Assembly (NCBI GenBank): GCA_012295275.1
Contig: CM022667.1
Location: forward strand, 5,244,208-5,308,207
DNA: 64,000 nucleotides
Reading direction: 5' to 3'
From: Chrysomallon squamiferum
Taxonomy: Eukaryota > Mollusca > Gastropoda > Neomphalida > Peltospiridae
In this document: piece by piece, positions 22,926 to 35,394 of the stretch
Position numbering within the stretch: position 1 is the first letter of the stretch
Layout of the letters: each line of letters begins with the position of its first letter
Made by a program: the position numbers and the translations under genes
Notes under the pieces: model-generated
The model's database searches: none
The model's input: only the letters and a program-made list of their open reading frames with translations
What the model was told of the DNA's origin: nothing

Positions 22926-22943
22926 CCTCCATCTCGCTGTCGT
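22926..22943 (-). CDS. 18-nt micro-exon, DDSEME
   Basis: Identical to 18269 and 20632, with the same acceptor and donor. Confidence 0.82.
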
Positions 22944-23230
22944 CTGAAAATTGTGAGGAAAAATAAAAGAAATAAAGAACAAATATTATCAAAGAAATAA
23001 TGATATTAAAGAAAAAGGTAAAGTACAATAAATAAATCAACAATAATAAAACATGAAACTAAGTATTAAGAAAAGAAGAAAACATACAAAAGAAAAACGA
23101 CCAGTAACAAAAACAAAAGTTATAATAATAAAAACGTGTTAACTTTATGGATTAGGAGTGATACCTTTAGGACTTTTCATTATTTATTTCCAATTACTTC
23201 TTTCTGTTTAAATTATTATTGTTGTTGTTG

Positions 23231-23265
<35 letters not shown>

Positions 23266-23965
23266 GTTGTTGTTGTTGTTGTTGTTACTATTATTATTGT
23301 TATTATGTCAATATCTTTACCTCTATATACATCTGCATATATATAAATATATATAATTTTGTATCGATGGTATTTTATATACCGAGGCTGAATTATACAT
23401 AGTAGTTAATTGTGAACTATAATTTGTGTGTGGATAAGTAACAGAACTTATTCGAATGTATTGCATTTCTCTAATAAATTTAAGGAGAATAAAAAAGTTG
23501 TATAAATGCGTTTCGTGGTAAAGTAATAAAAGTAAATTTTAATTTTATTTTATTTAAGTTGAGCTGCAATGAACTACGAAACAATTACAAGTCCAGATGT
23601 CAAGATTTATCTACTGTCAGTTAAAAAATGTATGACGTAAATTAACATTACTATCATTGTCTATATTTTCAGATGATATAACAAAAATAAAATAAATAAA
23701 GCGTAAATAGACAATTAAATGGTATAATAAACATTTATAATAATATGGAACAAAAATATGGAACTCGAATAAAATAAAAATTTTGAGAACAAACGGATGA
23801 GATAGAAATACAATATTAAAATATAACTGAAAGAACATAAAAAAATTGAAATCTATTACGAGGAGATTACAGTTGTAACAGCAGTATTTTGCCTATCTGT
23901 GTTCTTGAAGTACAGTTTATAGGTATCACTAATTTTCTATTAAGATTTAGTTTCAGGAAACTTAC

Positions 23966-23983
23966 CATCGAGATCACTGTCGA
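23966..23983 (-). CDS. 18-nt micro-exon, VDSDLD
   Basis: Identical to 19391 and 21681. It is the highest-coordinate copy of this sequence, so it comes first in transcription order. Confidence 0.82.
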
Positions 23984-24902
23984 CTGAAAAGTCTTAGGAA
24001 GAAAATAAAAGCAAAGTAGAAACAAATAAAGGAGGAAAAAATATTATCAATTTATAAAGTAAATGGTAATATTAAAGAGTAATAATAATAAAAACTAATA
24101 ACATTATGGATTAACACAGTTACATATAGCTCTTTTCATTATATATTTTGAATTGCTTCTTTCTTTCTAAATGATTGATGTTTTTTATTATTTTTACTGT
24201 CTATATATGTGTGTGTGTATGTGTGTGAGTGTCAGCGTGTGTGTTTGTGTGTGTGTACCTATATATACATACATTGATATGCATCTACATATGAACAGAA
24301 ATATATATCTATATATATATAGATATATATTTAAAGGAGAACTATAATTTTTGTGGTGATAAGCATCCAAAACTTATTCGAATGTATTGCATTTCTCTAA
24401 TAAAATTAAGGAGAATAAAAAAGTTGTATAAATGCGTTTCGTGGTTAAGTAATAAAAGTAAATTTTAATTTTATTTTATTTAAGTTGAGCTGCAATGAGC
24501 TACGAAACAATTACAAGTCCAGATGTCAAGATTTATCTACTGTCAGTTAGAAAATGTATGACGTAAATCAACATTACTATCATTGTCTATATTTTCAGAT
24601 GATATAACAAAAATAAAATAAATAAAGCGTAAACAGAGAATTAAATGGTATAATAAACATTTATAATAATATTGAACAAAAATATGGCTATCGAATAAAA
24701 TAAAAATTGAGAGAAATTAAACGAAGGAGATAGAAATAAAATATTAAAATAAAACTGAAAGAACTAAAAAAAATATATATATATATTTGAAAAGCATTAC
24801 CAGGAGATTACAGTGGTATCAGCAGTATTTTACCTGTGTTCCATAAGTACAGTTTATAGGTGTCACTAATTTCCTAATAAGATTTAGGTTCAGGAAACTT
24901 AC

Positions 24903-24920
24903 CATCGATATCACTGTCGA
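24903..24920 (-). CDS. 18-nt micro-exon, VDSDID
   Basis: TCGACAGTGATATCGATG between acttttcag and gtaagtttcc. It differs from VDSDLD by one base (CTC to ATA-type change, Leu to Ile). Confidence 0.82.
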
Positions 24921-25370
24921 CTGAAAAGTCTTAGGAAGAAAATAAAAGCAAAGTAGAAACAAATAAAGGATGAAGAAATATTATAAATTTATAAAGTAAA
25001 TATTAGTATTAAAGAGAAAATAATTTTGCGAAATAAAGTGATAATTAACAACACAACGGCACTTCAATATCGTGTTGTGTTCATTAAGTACAATTTATGG
25101 GGAATGTACTATGATTTACATACCTAATGTGCTTTTGTTAGGTAAGTACAGTCTAACGGAAATATTGATTAACTAACACATTTCATCTATTTGTATTACT
25201 TAAATACCAGTTTACAGGAAACGTAGAATGACTAATACAGTTTATCTATTTGTGTAAGTTAAGTAGGTTTTACAGGAAACACAGCATGACTAATATATTT
25301 TATCAACTTAAGTTAGTTAGACACAATTTGTACGAAAGGTAGTACAACTAATGTATTAATAACAGCGGGT

Positions 25371-25384
25371 ATGAGTGCTGTCGT
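25371..25384 (-). pseudogene. Truncated micro-exon copy
   Basis: The acceptor side (ttttcag ACGACAGCA) is intact, but the second half of the exon and the whole donor seen at 30905 are deleted; the intron sequence resumes directly. Confidence 0.55.
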
Positions 25385-25774
25385 CTGAAAATTGTGAAGA
25401 AAAATGAAAGAAATATAGGTTAAACGATAAAAATGTTTCAAAAGTAATAGTGATGTGGAAGAAAAAAGTAAAGTAAAATAAATAACTCAGTACAGTTCTT
25501 TAAGAAAACTAAGCAGATTAATCAAGCAGTATGAACGCATTTAATGCTTAGGTAATAAAAGTAAAAATCGAAATAGAATAAAATAAAAATTATCACAAAA
25601 TTAAACGAATGAGATAGAAATAAAATATTAATATAAAACAAAGAGAAAATATATTTGTAAAGTATTAGGGGCACATTGCAATGGTAACAGCAGTATTTTA
25701 CCTACCTCTGCTCGTTAAGTGCACTTTATAGGTGGTACTTACTTCCTAATTAAATTCAGTATCATGAAACTTAC

Positions 25775-25792
25775 CATCGACATCACTGGCGA
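25775..25792 (-). CDS. 18-nt micro-exon, VASDVD
   Basis: Exon sequence as at 20111. Donor context is gtaagtttcatgatac rather than gtaagtttcgtgatat, a flank variant shared with 35377 and its descendants. Confidence 0.83.
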
Positions 25793-26285
25793 CTGAAAAG
25801 TGTTAGGAAGGAAATAAAATCAGTATAGAAAAAAAAATTAAAGAATGAAAAATGCTAAAAAGTTATCAAGTAAATATTATTATCCAAGAGAAAAATAATA
25901 TATTGAAATAAATTAATAGTTAACAACACAAAGGGAGTACTTTATCTATTCGAGTTCATTAAGTACAATTAAATGGAAATGTACTATGACTCGCAGTTTA
26001 CAGTACATGTGGTAAGACTAACGCATTTTCTCTACTTATGTTAGTTAAGTACAGTTCATTGGAACTACTGATTAACTAATGTATTTTATTAATTTGTGTT
26101 ACTTTAGTACTGTTTATAGGAAACGTAGCATGACTAACGCATTTCATATTTTTCTCTTAGTTAAGTACAGTTTATAGAAAATGCAGTATGACTAATAAAT
26201 TGTTTCTACTTGAGTTAGCTAGGTACAGTTTATACGAAATGTAGTAAATTAAAGTATTAATAAGACTGGGTATGACGAAATTTAC

Positions 26286-26303
26286 CCTCAATATTGCTGT
26301 CGA
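26286..26303 (-). pseudogene. Probably dead micro-exon (acceptor AG to GG), VDSNIE
   Basis: TCGACAGCAATATTGAGG is open in phase 1, but the acceptor reads ttttcgg instead of ttttcag and the donor is weakened to gtaaat. No nearby in-frame AG rescues it. Confidence 0.6.
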
Positions 26304-26847
26304 CCGAAAATAGTGAGGAAAATTGAAATAAATAAAGGGAAAATGTTACATATGAAATAGTGGTTTTAAAGATAAAGGTAAAGTGAAACAAATAGCTCAG
26401 TGATAATGAAAAAAGAAAGTAAACATTAACAAAACAAGAAAAAATCCGAAAGATAACGGAGCAAAAACAACAACAAGAGTAATAACGATAAAAAGCAATT
26501 AATATTATGGATTAGGTGTATTACTTTTAGCTCTTTTCATTACATATTTTGAACTGTAGATAGACAGATAGGTAGATATAATGTTAGAAGAATTGTGCTC
26601 AATTGTATTTTATATTTTAAGGCCGAATTATATGTAATCATTAATTCAGAACTATACATTTTATGTGGATAAGCAGCCGAAAATTAGTGTAACGTATTGC
26701 AGTTCCCTAATAAAACTAATCAGATTAATGAAGTAGTATCAGCGCATTTGACGTTTGTGTAATAAAAGTAAAAATTCAAATAGAATTAAATAAAAGTTAA
26801 GAGAAATTAAACGAATGCGCTAGAAATAAAATATTAAATGAAAAATG

Positions 26848-26861
<14 letters not shown>

Positions 26862-26899
<38 letters not shown>
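26862..26899. repeat. (TA)n microsatellite
   Basis: Pure TA; a second, longer tract is at 27922-27966. Similar TA tracts recur in array introns near 29.93, 34.94, 39.62, 44.20, 52.37 and 60.69 kb. Confidence 0.9.
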
Positions 26900-26901
<2 letters not shown>

Positions 26902-27011
26902 GTAAAGCATTACGAGCAGATTACAGTGGTACCAACAGTATTTCACCTACTGTTCGTTAAGTTAAGAGGTTTGAATCATTTTGTAATTGGATTGAATATC
27001 ACGAAACTTAC

Positions 27012-27029
27012 CACCGACATCACTGGAGA
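27012..27029 (-). CDS. 18-nt micro-exon, VSSDVG
   Basis: Acceptor acactttccag, then [G]TC TCC AGT GAT GTC GGT [G], then donor gtaagtttcg. It is a diverged VASDVD copy that has lost its last aspartate. Splice sites remain canonical. Confidence 0.76.
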
Positions 27030-27525
27030 CTGGAAAGTGTCAGGAAGAAAATAAAAAATGTAGAAACAAAAAGAAAAGGAAAAAATGTTAAAAAGTTATA
27101 AAGTAAATGTAAATATTCTAGAGAAAAAATAGAATGAAATAAATGAATCGTTGACAACACAAAGGCAGTACTTTATTAATGTTCATTGTGTACAATTAAT
27201 ATGAAATGTTCTACCGACTCACGGATCTTATCTACTTATGTTAGATCTGTACAGGTTACAATACATGTGGTATGTCTACCGTTTTTTTCTATGCTTATCT
27301 TAGTTTCGTATAGTTTACTGGAAACGCAGTATAACTAATGTATTGTATCACTTTGTTTTACTTAAGTACAGTTTAGAGGAAACGTAGCATATCCAATATA
27401 TTTTATCTTTTTGTGTTGTGTACACTTTACAGGCAATGCAGAATGTTTAATATATTTCTTCTACTTGTGTTAGATAAGCACAAACGATAGAAAATGTAGT
27501 ACGACTAATGTATGACAAAACTTAC

Positions 27526-27543
27526 CCTCATCATTGCTGTCGT
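27526..27543 (-). CDS. 18-nt micro-exon, DDSNDE
   Basis: Acceptor catattttcag, then [G]AC GAC AGC AAT GAT GAG [G], then donor gtaagttttg. DDS class. Confidence 0.8.
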
Positions 27544-27810
27544 CTGAAAATATGAGGAAAAACAAAAGAAAGGAAGAAAAAAGATAAAGGGTTAAAAAAA
27601 AGTATATTTAATAGATATCAAAGAAAATGTAAAGTGAAATAAATAAATCAATAATAATAATGAAACAAGAAACTAAATATTAAATAAAAAAAAAAAAAAA
27701 AAATAGAAAAGAAAAAAAAAATTGAAAAGAAAAACGACCAACAACAACAAAAGTAATAATAATAAAAATCTATTAACATTATGGATTAGGAGTTTTACCT
27801 TTAGGAATTT

Positions 27811-27850
<40 letters not shown>

Positions 27851-27919
27851 GTCTATATTTTTATCTCGATATATCTATCTACATGTGTGTATGTACAAAT
27901 CAATACCATGGATACTAAG

Positions 27920-27970
<51 letters not shown>

Positions 27971-28431
27971 TGGTATCGATGGCATTTTATATGCTAAGAC
28001 TGAATGATATATGATAGTTAATTGTGAACTATAATTTGTATGTGGATACGTAGCTGAACTTATTGGAATGTATTGCATTTCTCTATTAAAACTAAGGAGA
28101 ATAATAAAGTTGTATAAACGCGTTTCGTCTTTAGGTAATAAAAGTAAATTTTAATTTTATTTAATTAAAGTAGAGTTGGAATGAACTACGAAACAGTTTT
28201 AAGTGCAGATGTCAAGATGTTATCTACTGTCACTTAGAAAATGTATGACGTTTAACGGAACGACAGAGAAATAAAGTATTGAAATAAAACTCAAAAAAAA
28301 AAAAAATATATATAAAAAGCATTACGAGCAGATTACAGTGGCAGCAATAGTATTTTACCTACCTGTGTTCATTAAGTACAGTTTATAGGTTGCACTACTT
28401 TCTTAATAAGATTGAATATGACGAAACTTAC

Positions 28432-28470
28432 CGTTCATATCATTGTCGAGTGTAAAGTGGACAGTAACGT
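28432..28470 (-). CDS. 39-nt micro-exon, DVTVHFTLDNDMN
   Basis: The usual inner acceptor at +18 is mutated (cac instead of cag). The next AG, in tcttcctaag, lies exactly 21 nt further out, giving 39 nt open in phase 1 and ending at donor gtaagtttcg. The in-frame rescue by the outer site matches the 39-nt form at 32229. It could alternatively be a decayed 18-nt copy. Confidence 0.6.
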
Positions 28471-28979
28471 CTTAGGAAGAAAATAAAAGCAATGTAGAAA
28501 CAAATAAAGAAGAATAAATATTTGAAAAACATAAAGTAAATATTAATATTAAAGAAAAAATGTAGTAAAATGAATTAATAATACAGATCACAACGTCAGC
28601 AGTTTATCTATGTGCATTAATTAAGTACAATGTATCGGGAATGTACTATGACTAACGGATCTTATCTGCTTTTGTTCGGTAAGTACAGATTAACGGAAAT
28701 ATTGATTAACTAATGCATTTCATCTATTTGTCTTACTCAAAATACAGTTTACAGGAAATGTAGCATGACAAGTGTATTTTACCTAACTAAGTTAGTTAAG
28801 TTCAGTTTACCGGGAAAGTAGCATGACTAATGTATTTTCTATATTTGTGTTAGTTAAGTAAAGTTTACAGGAAATGCAGTTAGACATATCTATTTCATCT
28901 ACTTGAGTTAGTAATGAAGAATGCATAGGACATGTTCCACAAGGAATGTATTAATACGACTGGGTATGACGAATCTTAC

Positions 28980-28997
28980 CGAGAGGTTTGGGTCCTG
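28980..28997 (-). CDS. 18-nt micro-exon, AGPKPL
   Basis: Acceptor cacaactttcag, then [G]CA GGA CCC AAA CCT CTC [G], then donor gtaagattcg. First member of the basic/proline xGPKPx class; flanking intron differs from the DDS class. Confidence 0.78.
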
Positions 28998-29617
28998 CTG
29001 AAAGTTGTGAGGTAAAATGATAGAAATAAAGTGGAAATGATTAAAAGTTTAAAAAGAAATAGTGATATTAAAGAAACAAACAAGTAGAAAATATATCATA
29101 ACGATAATGAAAAAGAAAATAAATATTAAGAAATGTATTTACATGCATTCATATATCTATCTATATATACATAGATACACACACACATACATACACACAC
29201 ACACACACACACTCATATATAAATACATACACACACATAAATACAGTATATACACAAACATATATATTGAGTAAATTTTAGAATAACTCATCTTGAATGG
29301 TATTTCATATCCTAAGTCTGAATTATATATATTAATTAATTGTGAACTATAATTTTTTGTGTGGGTAATTTGCAGAAATTATTGGAATAGATTGTAGTTC
29401 TCTTATAAAAGTAAAGAGATTAATAAAATAGTATGAACGCTTTTGCTGTTTAGGTAATGGAAGCAAAAATGGAAATAGAAAAAAAAATTAAATTAAAAGA
29501 AATCAAAATTATGAGAACGAAATAATATATTTTATCTACTTGTATTACTTAGGAACAATGTATAAGAAATGTAGGTACAACTTATGTATTAATAAGACTG
29601 GGTATGACGAAACTTAC

Positions 29618-29635
29618 CCTTAACTTTGCTGTCGT
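29618..29635 (-). CDS. 18-nt micro-exon, DDSKVK
   Basis: [G]AC GAC AGC AAA GTT AAG [G] between caattttcag and gtaagtttcg. It is a DDS-class module with two lysines, intermediate between DDSNVE and AGSKPK. Confidence 0.8.
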
Positions 29636-29921
29636 CTGAAAATTGTGAGGAAAAAATGATAGAAATAAAATGGAAATGATTAAAAGTTTGAAAAGAAATA
29701 GTGATGTTAAATAACTCAGTAATAATGAATCAAGAAACTAAACATTAAGAAAAGAAGTAAAAAAAAAAAACGAAAGCTAAAGGACCAACAACAAGAAGAA
29801 GAAGAGTAATAACGATAAAAAGCTGTTAACACTGTGGATGAAGTGTATTAGTTTTAGAACTTTTCATTATATATTTTCAATTATTTCTTTCTCTCTAAAT
29901 TATTGTTGTCGTTGTTATTAT

Positions 29922-29956
<35 letters not shown>

Positions 29957-30371
29957 GTGTGTTTGTCTCTATGTGTGAGACAGTATATTTATATACATAC
30001 ATTCATTTATATATCTATATAGGTATATATATATATATATAATCGTAGACAAACTTGTGCTCAATTGTATTTTATATCTTAAGGCTGAATTATATATAAT
30101 CTAAATGAGAACTATGATTTTTGTGTGGATAAGCGGCCGAAAACTATTGGAATGTATTGCAATTCTCTAATAAAACTAAGCAGATTAATAAAGTAGTATT
30201 AACGCAATTGACGTTTATGTAATAAAAGTAAAAATCGAAATAGAATTAAATAAAAGTTAAAAGAAATTACGAGCAGATTACAGAGGTACCAACACTATTT
30301 CACCTTCCTCTATTCGTTAAGTAAATTTAATAGGTATGGATAAGTTTCTAATTGAATATCACGAAACTTAC

Positions 30372-30389
30372 CATCGACATCACTGGCGA
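30372..30389 (-). CDS. 18-nt micro-exon, VASDVD
   Basis: Same exon as 20111 with the tcctaacacttttcag acceptor. Confidence 0.83.
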
Positions 30390-30904
30390 CTGAAAAGTGT
30401 TAGGAAGAAAATAAAAACAATGTAGAAACAAATAAAGACGGAAAAAATGTTAAAAAGTTATAAAGGTAATGCATTGTATTTTATTTATAAAAACACAGTG
30501 AAATAAATTAATAATTAAAAACACAAGGGCAGTACTTTATCAATTTGAGTTCATTAAGTACAATTAATGGGAATTGTACTAAGACTCACGGATCTTATCT
30601 ACTTGTGTTAGATAAGTACAGGTTAAGTATTTGTGGTATGACTACAATATTTTGTCTACTTATATTAATTGTGTATAGTTTACTGTAAATATTGATTAAC
30701 TAATGTATTTTGTCTATTTGTGTTACTTAAGTACAGTTTACAGAAACATAGCATAAGTAATAAATTTGATCTTTTAGTGTTAGTCTACTTTAAAGGAAAC
30801 GCAGTATGTTTAATATATTTCTTCTACTTGTGTTAGATAAGTACCACTGATAGGAAATATAGTACCACTAATATATTAATAATACTGGGTATGACGAAAC
30901 TTAC

Positions 30905-30922
30905 CCTCAACATTGCTGTCGT
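30905..30922 (-). CDS. 18-nt micro-exon, DDSNVE
   Basis: ACGACAGCAATGTTGAGG between tattttcag and gtaagtttcg; identical to 61951, about 31 kb away. Confidence 0.82.
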
Positions 30923-31499
30923 CTGAAAATATGAGGAGAAAGAAAAGAAATAAAGAAAAAAGATAAAAGGTTACACAAAATATGTATAAAAGATATTAAG
31001 AAAAATGTAAAGTATAATAAATAAATGAACAATAATGAAACAATAAAATAAATCTTAACAAAAGAAAGAAATTCAAAAGACAAAACGACCAACAACAACA
31101 ACAACAAACGTTATAATAATAATAAAAAATTAACATTATGGATTAGGTGTGTTACTTTTAGAACTTTCCATTATTTATTTTCAATTACTTCTTTATGCTT
31201 AAATTATTATTGTTGTTGTTGTTGTTGTTCTTCTTATTATTATTATGTACATGTACTACGACTAACGGATCTTATCTGGTTGTGTTGGGTAAGTACAGAT
31301 TAACGGAACTATTGATGAACTAATGCATTGCATCCAATTCTGTTATTTAAATACAGTTTACAGGAAACGCAGCATGAATAATGTATTTTGTCTGTTTGTG
31401 TCAGTTAAGTAAAGTTTACAGGAAATGCAGTTTGACTAATATATTTTATCTACTTGAGTTCGTTAGTAACAATGTATAAGAAATGTTGTACAACTAATG

Positions 31500-31540
31500 T
31501 ATAAATAAGACATTAATGTATTAGTAAAATTATGAGGAAA
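31500..31540 (-). pseudogene. Site of micro-exon loss
   Basis: Flanks match those of AGSKPK-type exons (ctaatgtataaataag to the left, attatgaggaaaa to the right), but exon and both splice sites are replaced by about 17 bp. The same loss recurs at about 37.19, 41.76, 46.35, 47.53 and 52.16 kb. Confidence 0.5.
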
Positions 31541-32228
31541 AGTTGTAGAAATAAAGTGGAAATGATTAACAGTTTAAAAAGAATTAGTGATGTTAAAGAA
31601 AAAAATAAAGTAAAATATATAACTTAATAATAATGAAACAAGAAAATAAATAATAAGGAATGTAGATATACACATTCATATATATATATATGCATAAACC
31701 AATACCGTCGATACTAAGTTATATATATATACATATATATATATATATAAGAATAATAGAAGTTGTATAAGCGCCTTTCGTGTTTAAGTAATAAAGTAAA
31801 TTTAATTTAATTTAATTTATGTAAACGTGGAATGAAGTACGAAACAATTTCAAGTGCAAAGGTCTAGATTTTATCTACTGTCCCTTCGAAAATTTAGGAC
31901 GTAAATTAACATTACTATCATTGTCTATATTGTCTGATAATATAACAAAATAAAATAAATAAAACATAAATAGACAATTAAATGGCATAAAAAAACATTA
32001 ATAATAATATTGAAAAAATATTGAAATCGAATAAAACGACAATTAAGAGAAATTAAACGAATGAGAAAGAAATAAAATATTAAAACAAAACTGAAAGAAC
32101 GAAACAAATTGTAAAAGTTTACGAGTAGATTACAGTGGCAACAGTAGTATTTTACCTAACTGCGTTCGTTAAGTACAGTTAATAGTTTTCACTAATTTCC
32201 TAATAAGGTCGAGTATGACGAAACTTAC

Positions 32229-32267
32229 CATGCATATCATCTCCGTCTGGACCGTAGATTGGATACT
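32229..32267 (-). CDS. 39-nt micro-exon with nested 18-nt form (DGDDMH)
   Basis: Outer acceptor tcttcctaag gives EYPIYGPDGDDMH. Inner acceptor tacggtccag gives an 18-nt exon (32229-32246) encoding DGDDMH. Both forms are open and in phase 1 and share donor gtaagtttcg. The 21-nt difference adds EYPIYGP. Which site is used cannot be told from sequence. Confidence 0.72.
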
Positions 32268-32717
32268 CTTAGGAAGAAAATGAAAGAAATGTAGAAGAAA
32301 TAAAGAAGAACAAATATTAAAAAGTGATAAAGTAGATATCAATATTAAAGAGAAAAATGTAGTAAAATGAATTAATAATAAAGATCACAACCGCTGTATC
32401 TTGTTTATTTGCGTTCATTACGTACAATTTATGAGGCATGAACTATGACTAACGGATCTTATCTGCTTGTGATGGATAAGTACAGTCTAACGGAAATATT
32501 GATTAACTGAAGCGTTTGATCAATTTTTGTGACATAAATACAGTTTATAGGAAACGTAGCATGACTAATGTATTTTCTCTATTTGTCTTAGTTAAGTACA
32601 GTTTACAGGAAATGCAGCTTGATTTATGTATTTTATCTACTTGAGTTAGTTAGGAAGAATGCATAGGACATGTTCCACAACGAATGTATTAATACGACTG
32701 GGTATGACGAATCTCAC

Positions 32718-32735
32718 CGATAGGTTTGGGTCCTT
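32718..32735 (-). CDS. 18-nt micro-exon, EGPKPI
   Basis: Acceptor aactttcag, then [G]AA GGA CCC AAA CCT ATC [G]. The donor is gtgaga rather than gtaaga, weaker than its relatives, so inclusion may be reduced. Confidence 0.7.
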
Positions 32736-33426
32736 CTGAAAGTTGTGAGGTAAAATGATAGAAATAAAGTGGAAATGATTAAAAGTTTAAAAAGAAATAG
32801 TGATATTAAAGAAAAAAACAAGTAGAAAATATATCATAACGGTAATGAAAAATAAAATAAATAATAAGAAATGAATTTTCATGCATTCATATATCTATCT
32901 ATATATATATATATATAGATACACACACACATACACACACAGATATATATCCAACCACACACACTCATATATAAATACATACACACACATAAATACATTA
33001 TATACACAAACATATATATTGAGTAAATATTAGAATAACTCATCTTCAATGGTATTTCATATCCTAAGTCTGAATTATATATATTAATTAATTGTGAACT
33101 ATAATTTTTTGTGTGGGTAATTTGCAGAAATTATTGGAATGGATTCTAGTTCTCTTATAAAAGTAAAGAGATTAATAAAATACTATGAACACTTTTGCTG
33201 TTTAGGTAATGGAAGCGAAAATCGAAATAGAAAAAAAATTAAATTAAAAGAAATAAAAAATATGAGAAGGAAATAAAATATTAATATTAACATATAAAAA
33301 ATATATTTGTAAAGTATTAGGGGAACATTGCAGTGGTAACAGCAGTATTTTACCTACCTCTGCTCGTTAAGTACACTTTATAGGTGGTACTTATTTCCTA
33401 ATTAGATTGAGTATCATGAAACTTAC

Positions 33427-33444
33427 CCTCGAAATCAATGGCCA
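33427..33444 (-). CDS. 18-nt micro-exon, xAIDFE
   Basis: TGGCCATTGATTTCGAGG between acttttcag and gtaagtttca. Its upstream neighbour (34130) ends in A, so the junction codon becomes ATG (Met); relatives at 48508 and 54036 start TC. Confidence 0.78.
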
Positions 33445-34129
33445 CTGAAAAGTTTTAAGAAGAAAATAAAACCAAAGCAGAATCGAATAAAGGAGGAAAA
33501 ACTGTTTAAAACTGATCAAGTAAATATTAGTATACACGAGAAAGAAGTATGTATGTCTATGTATAAATCAGTGAATGTGGATATATATTTCTATATGTAA
33601 TCTGGTACGGATGGTATTTTATATCTTAAGGCTGAATTATATATAATAATTAATTGTGAACAATGATTTGTGTTTTCATAAATAGCAGAACTTATTCGAA
33701 TGTATTTCATTTCTCTAATAAAACTAAGGAGAATAATAAAGTTGTATATATGCGTTTCGTGTTTTAGTAATCGAAGTAAATTTTAATTTTATTTAGTTTA
33801 AGTAGAGTTGGAATGAAATACGAAAGAATTTCAAGTCCAGATGTCAAGATTTTATCTACTGTCTTTTAGAAAATGTATGACGTCAATTAACATTACTTTC
33901 ATTGTCTCTATTTTCAGATGATATAACAAAAATAAAATAAATAAAGCGTAAATAGACAATTAAATGGTATAAGATAACTTTTATAATAGTATTGAAAAAA
34001 GTACATGGAAATCGAATAAAATAAAATCTAAGATAAATTAAACGAATGAGAAAGAAATAAAATATCAAAATAAAACAGAAAGATCAAAAAAAGTATTTGT
34101 AAAGCACGATTGAGAATGTCCAAACTTAC

Positions 34130-34168
34130 TTTCCGGATCATCGTCGTCTGGAAAGGGGAGTGTATAGA
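34130..34168 (-). CDS. 39-nt micro-exon with nested 18-nt form (DDDDPE)
   Basis: The inner acceptor cccctttccag gives 18 nt, DDDDPE (34130-34147), the most likely form because it has the better pyrimidine tract. The outer acceptor ttcttactgag gives 39 nt, adding xYTLPFP in frame. The exon ends in A, not G, so it alters the first codon of the next exon. Donor gtaagtttgg. Confidence 0.75.
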
Positions 34169-34765
34169 CTCAGTAAGAAAATAAAGGAAATGTAGAAAAA
34201 AATAAAGAAGAAAAAATATTAAAAAGTCATAAAGTAAATATTAATATTAAAGAGTAAAATGTAGTAAAATGAATAAATAATAAAAAATACAACTGCAGTA
34301 CTTTATCTATCTGTGTTCATTAAATACACTTTATGGGGAATGTACTACGACTAACGGATCTTATCTGGTTCTGTTGGGTAAGTACAGACTAACGGAAATA
34401 TTGATTAACTGAAGCGTTCGATCAATTTTTGTTACATAAATACAGTTTATAGGAAACGTAGAATAACTAATGTATTTTATCTATTTGTCTTACTCAAAAT
34501 ACAGTTTACAGGAAACCTAGCGTGACTAATGTATTTTCTGTGTTTGTGTTAGTTAAGTACAGTTTCATCAATTTTTGTTACATAAATACAGTTTATAGGA
34601 AACGTAGCATGACTAATGTATTTTCTCTATTTGTCTTAGTTAAGTACAGTGTACTGGAAATCCAACTTGATTTATGTATTTTATCTACTTGAGTTAGTTA
34701 GGAACAATGTATAAGAACTATTGTACAATTAATGTATTAATTCCACTGGGTATGATGAAACTTAC

Positions 34766-34783
34766 CCTTAGGTTTGCTGCCGG
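34766..34783 (-). CDS. 18-nt micro-exon, AGSKPK
   Basis: [G]CC GGC AGC AAA CCT AAG [G] between aattttcag and gtaagtttca. Basic module, identical at 39450, 44031, 49847 and 55307. Confidence 0.82.
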
Positions 34784-34937
34784 CTGAAAATTATTAGGAA
34801 AAATGATAGAAATAAAGTGGAAATGATTAGAAGTTTAAAAAGAAGTAGTGATGTTACAGAAAGAAATAAAGTAAAATATATAACTTAATAATAATGAAAC
34901 AAGAAAATAAATAATAAGTAATGTATATATACACATT

Positions 34938-34974
<37 letters not shown>

Positions 34975-35376
34975 AATGTTAGAATAAGTTATGTTCAATG
35001 GTATTTAATATGCTAAGGGTGAACTTTGTATAATCATTAATTTTGAAGTATAATTTTGTTTGTGGATAAGTTGCAGAAATTATTGAAATAAATGGCAATT
35101 CTCTAATAAAACTTAAGTGATTAATAAAATAGTGTGAACGCTATTGTTGTTGATGTAAAGGAAGTGAAAATCGAAATAGAATAAAACGAAAATTAAGAAA
35201 AATTAAACGAATGAGATAGAAATAAAATATTAATATAAAACAAAGAGAAAATATATTTGTTAAGTATTACGGGCAGATTGCAGTGGTAACTGCAGTATTT
35301 TACCTACCTCTGCTCGTTAAGTACACTTTATAGGTGGTACTTACTTCCTAATTAAATTCAGTATCATGAAACTTAC

Positions 35377-35394
35377 CATCGACATCACTGGCGA
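35377..35394 (-). CDS. 18-nt micro-exon, VASDVD
   Basis: Standard sequence, acceptor ctactacttttcag. First copy within the 4.6-kb repeat family. Confidence 0.83.

Larger units (their letters stand above)
17752..24902 (-). repeat. 2.3-kb three-exon higher-order repeat, three copies
   Basis: Exon order VASDVD, DDSEME, VDSDLD (plus-strand order) recurs with starts 17752/20111/22405, 18269/20632/22926 and 19391/21681/23966, periods 2.28-2.36 kb. Introns match closely except in microsatellite length. Confidence 0.85.
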
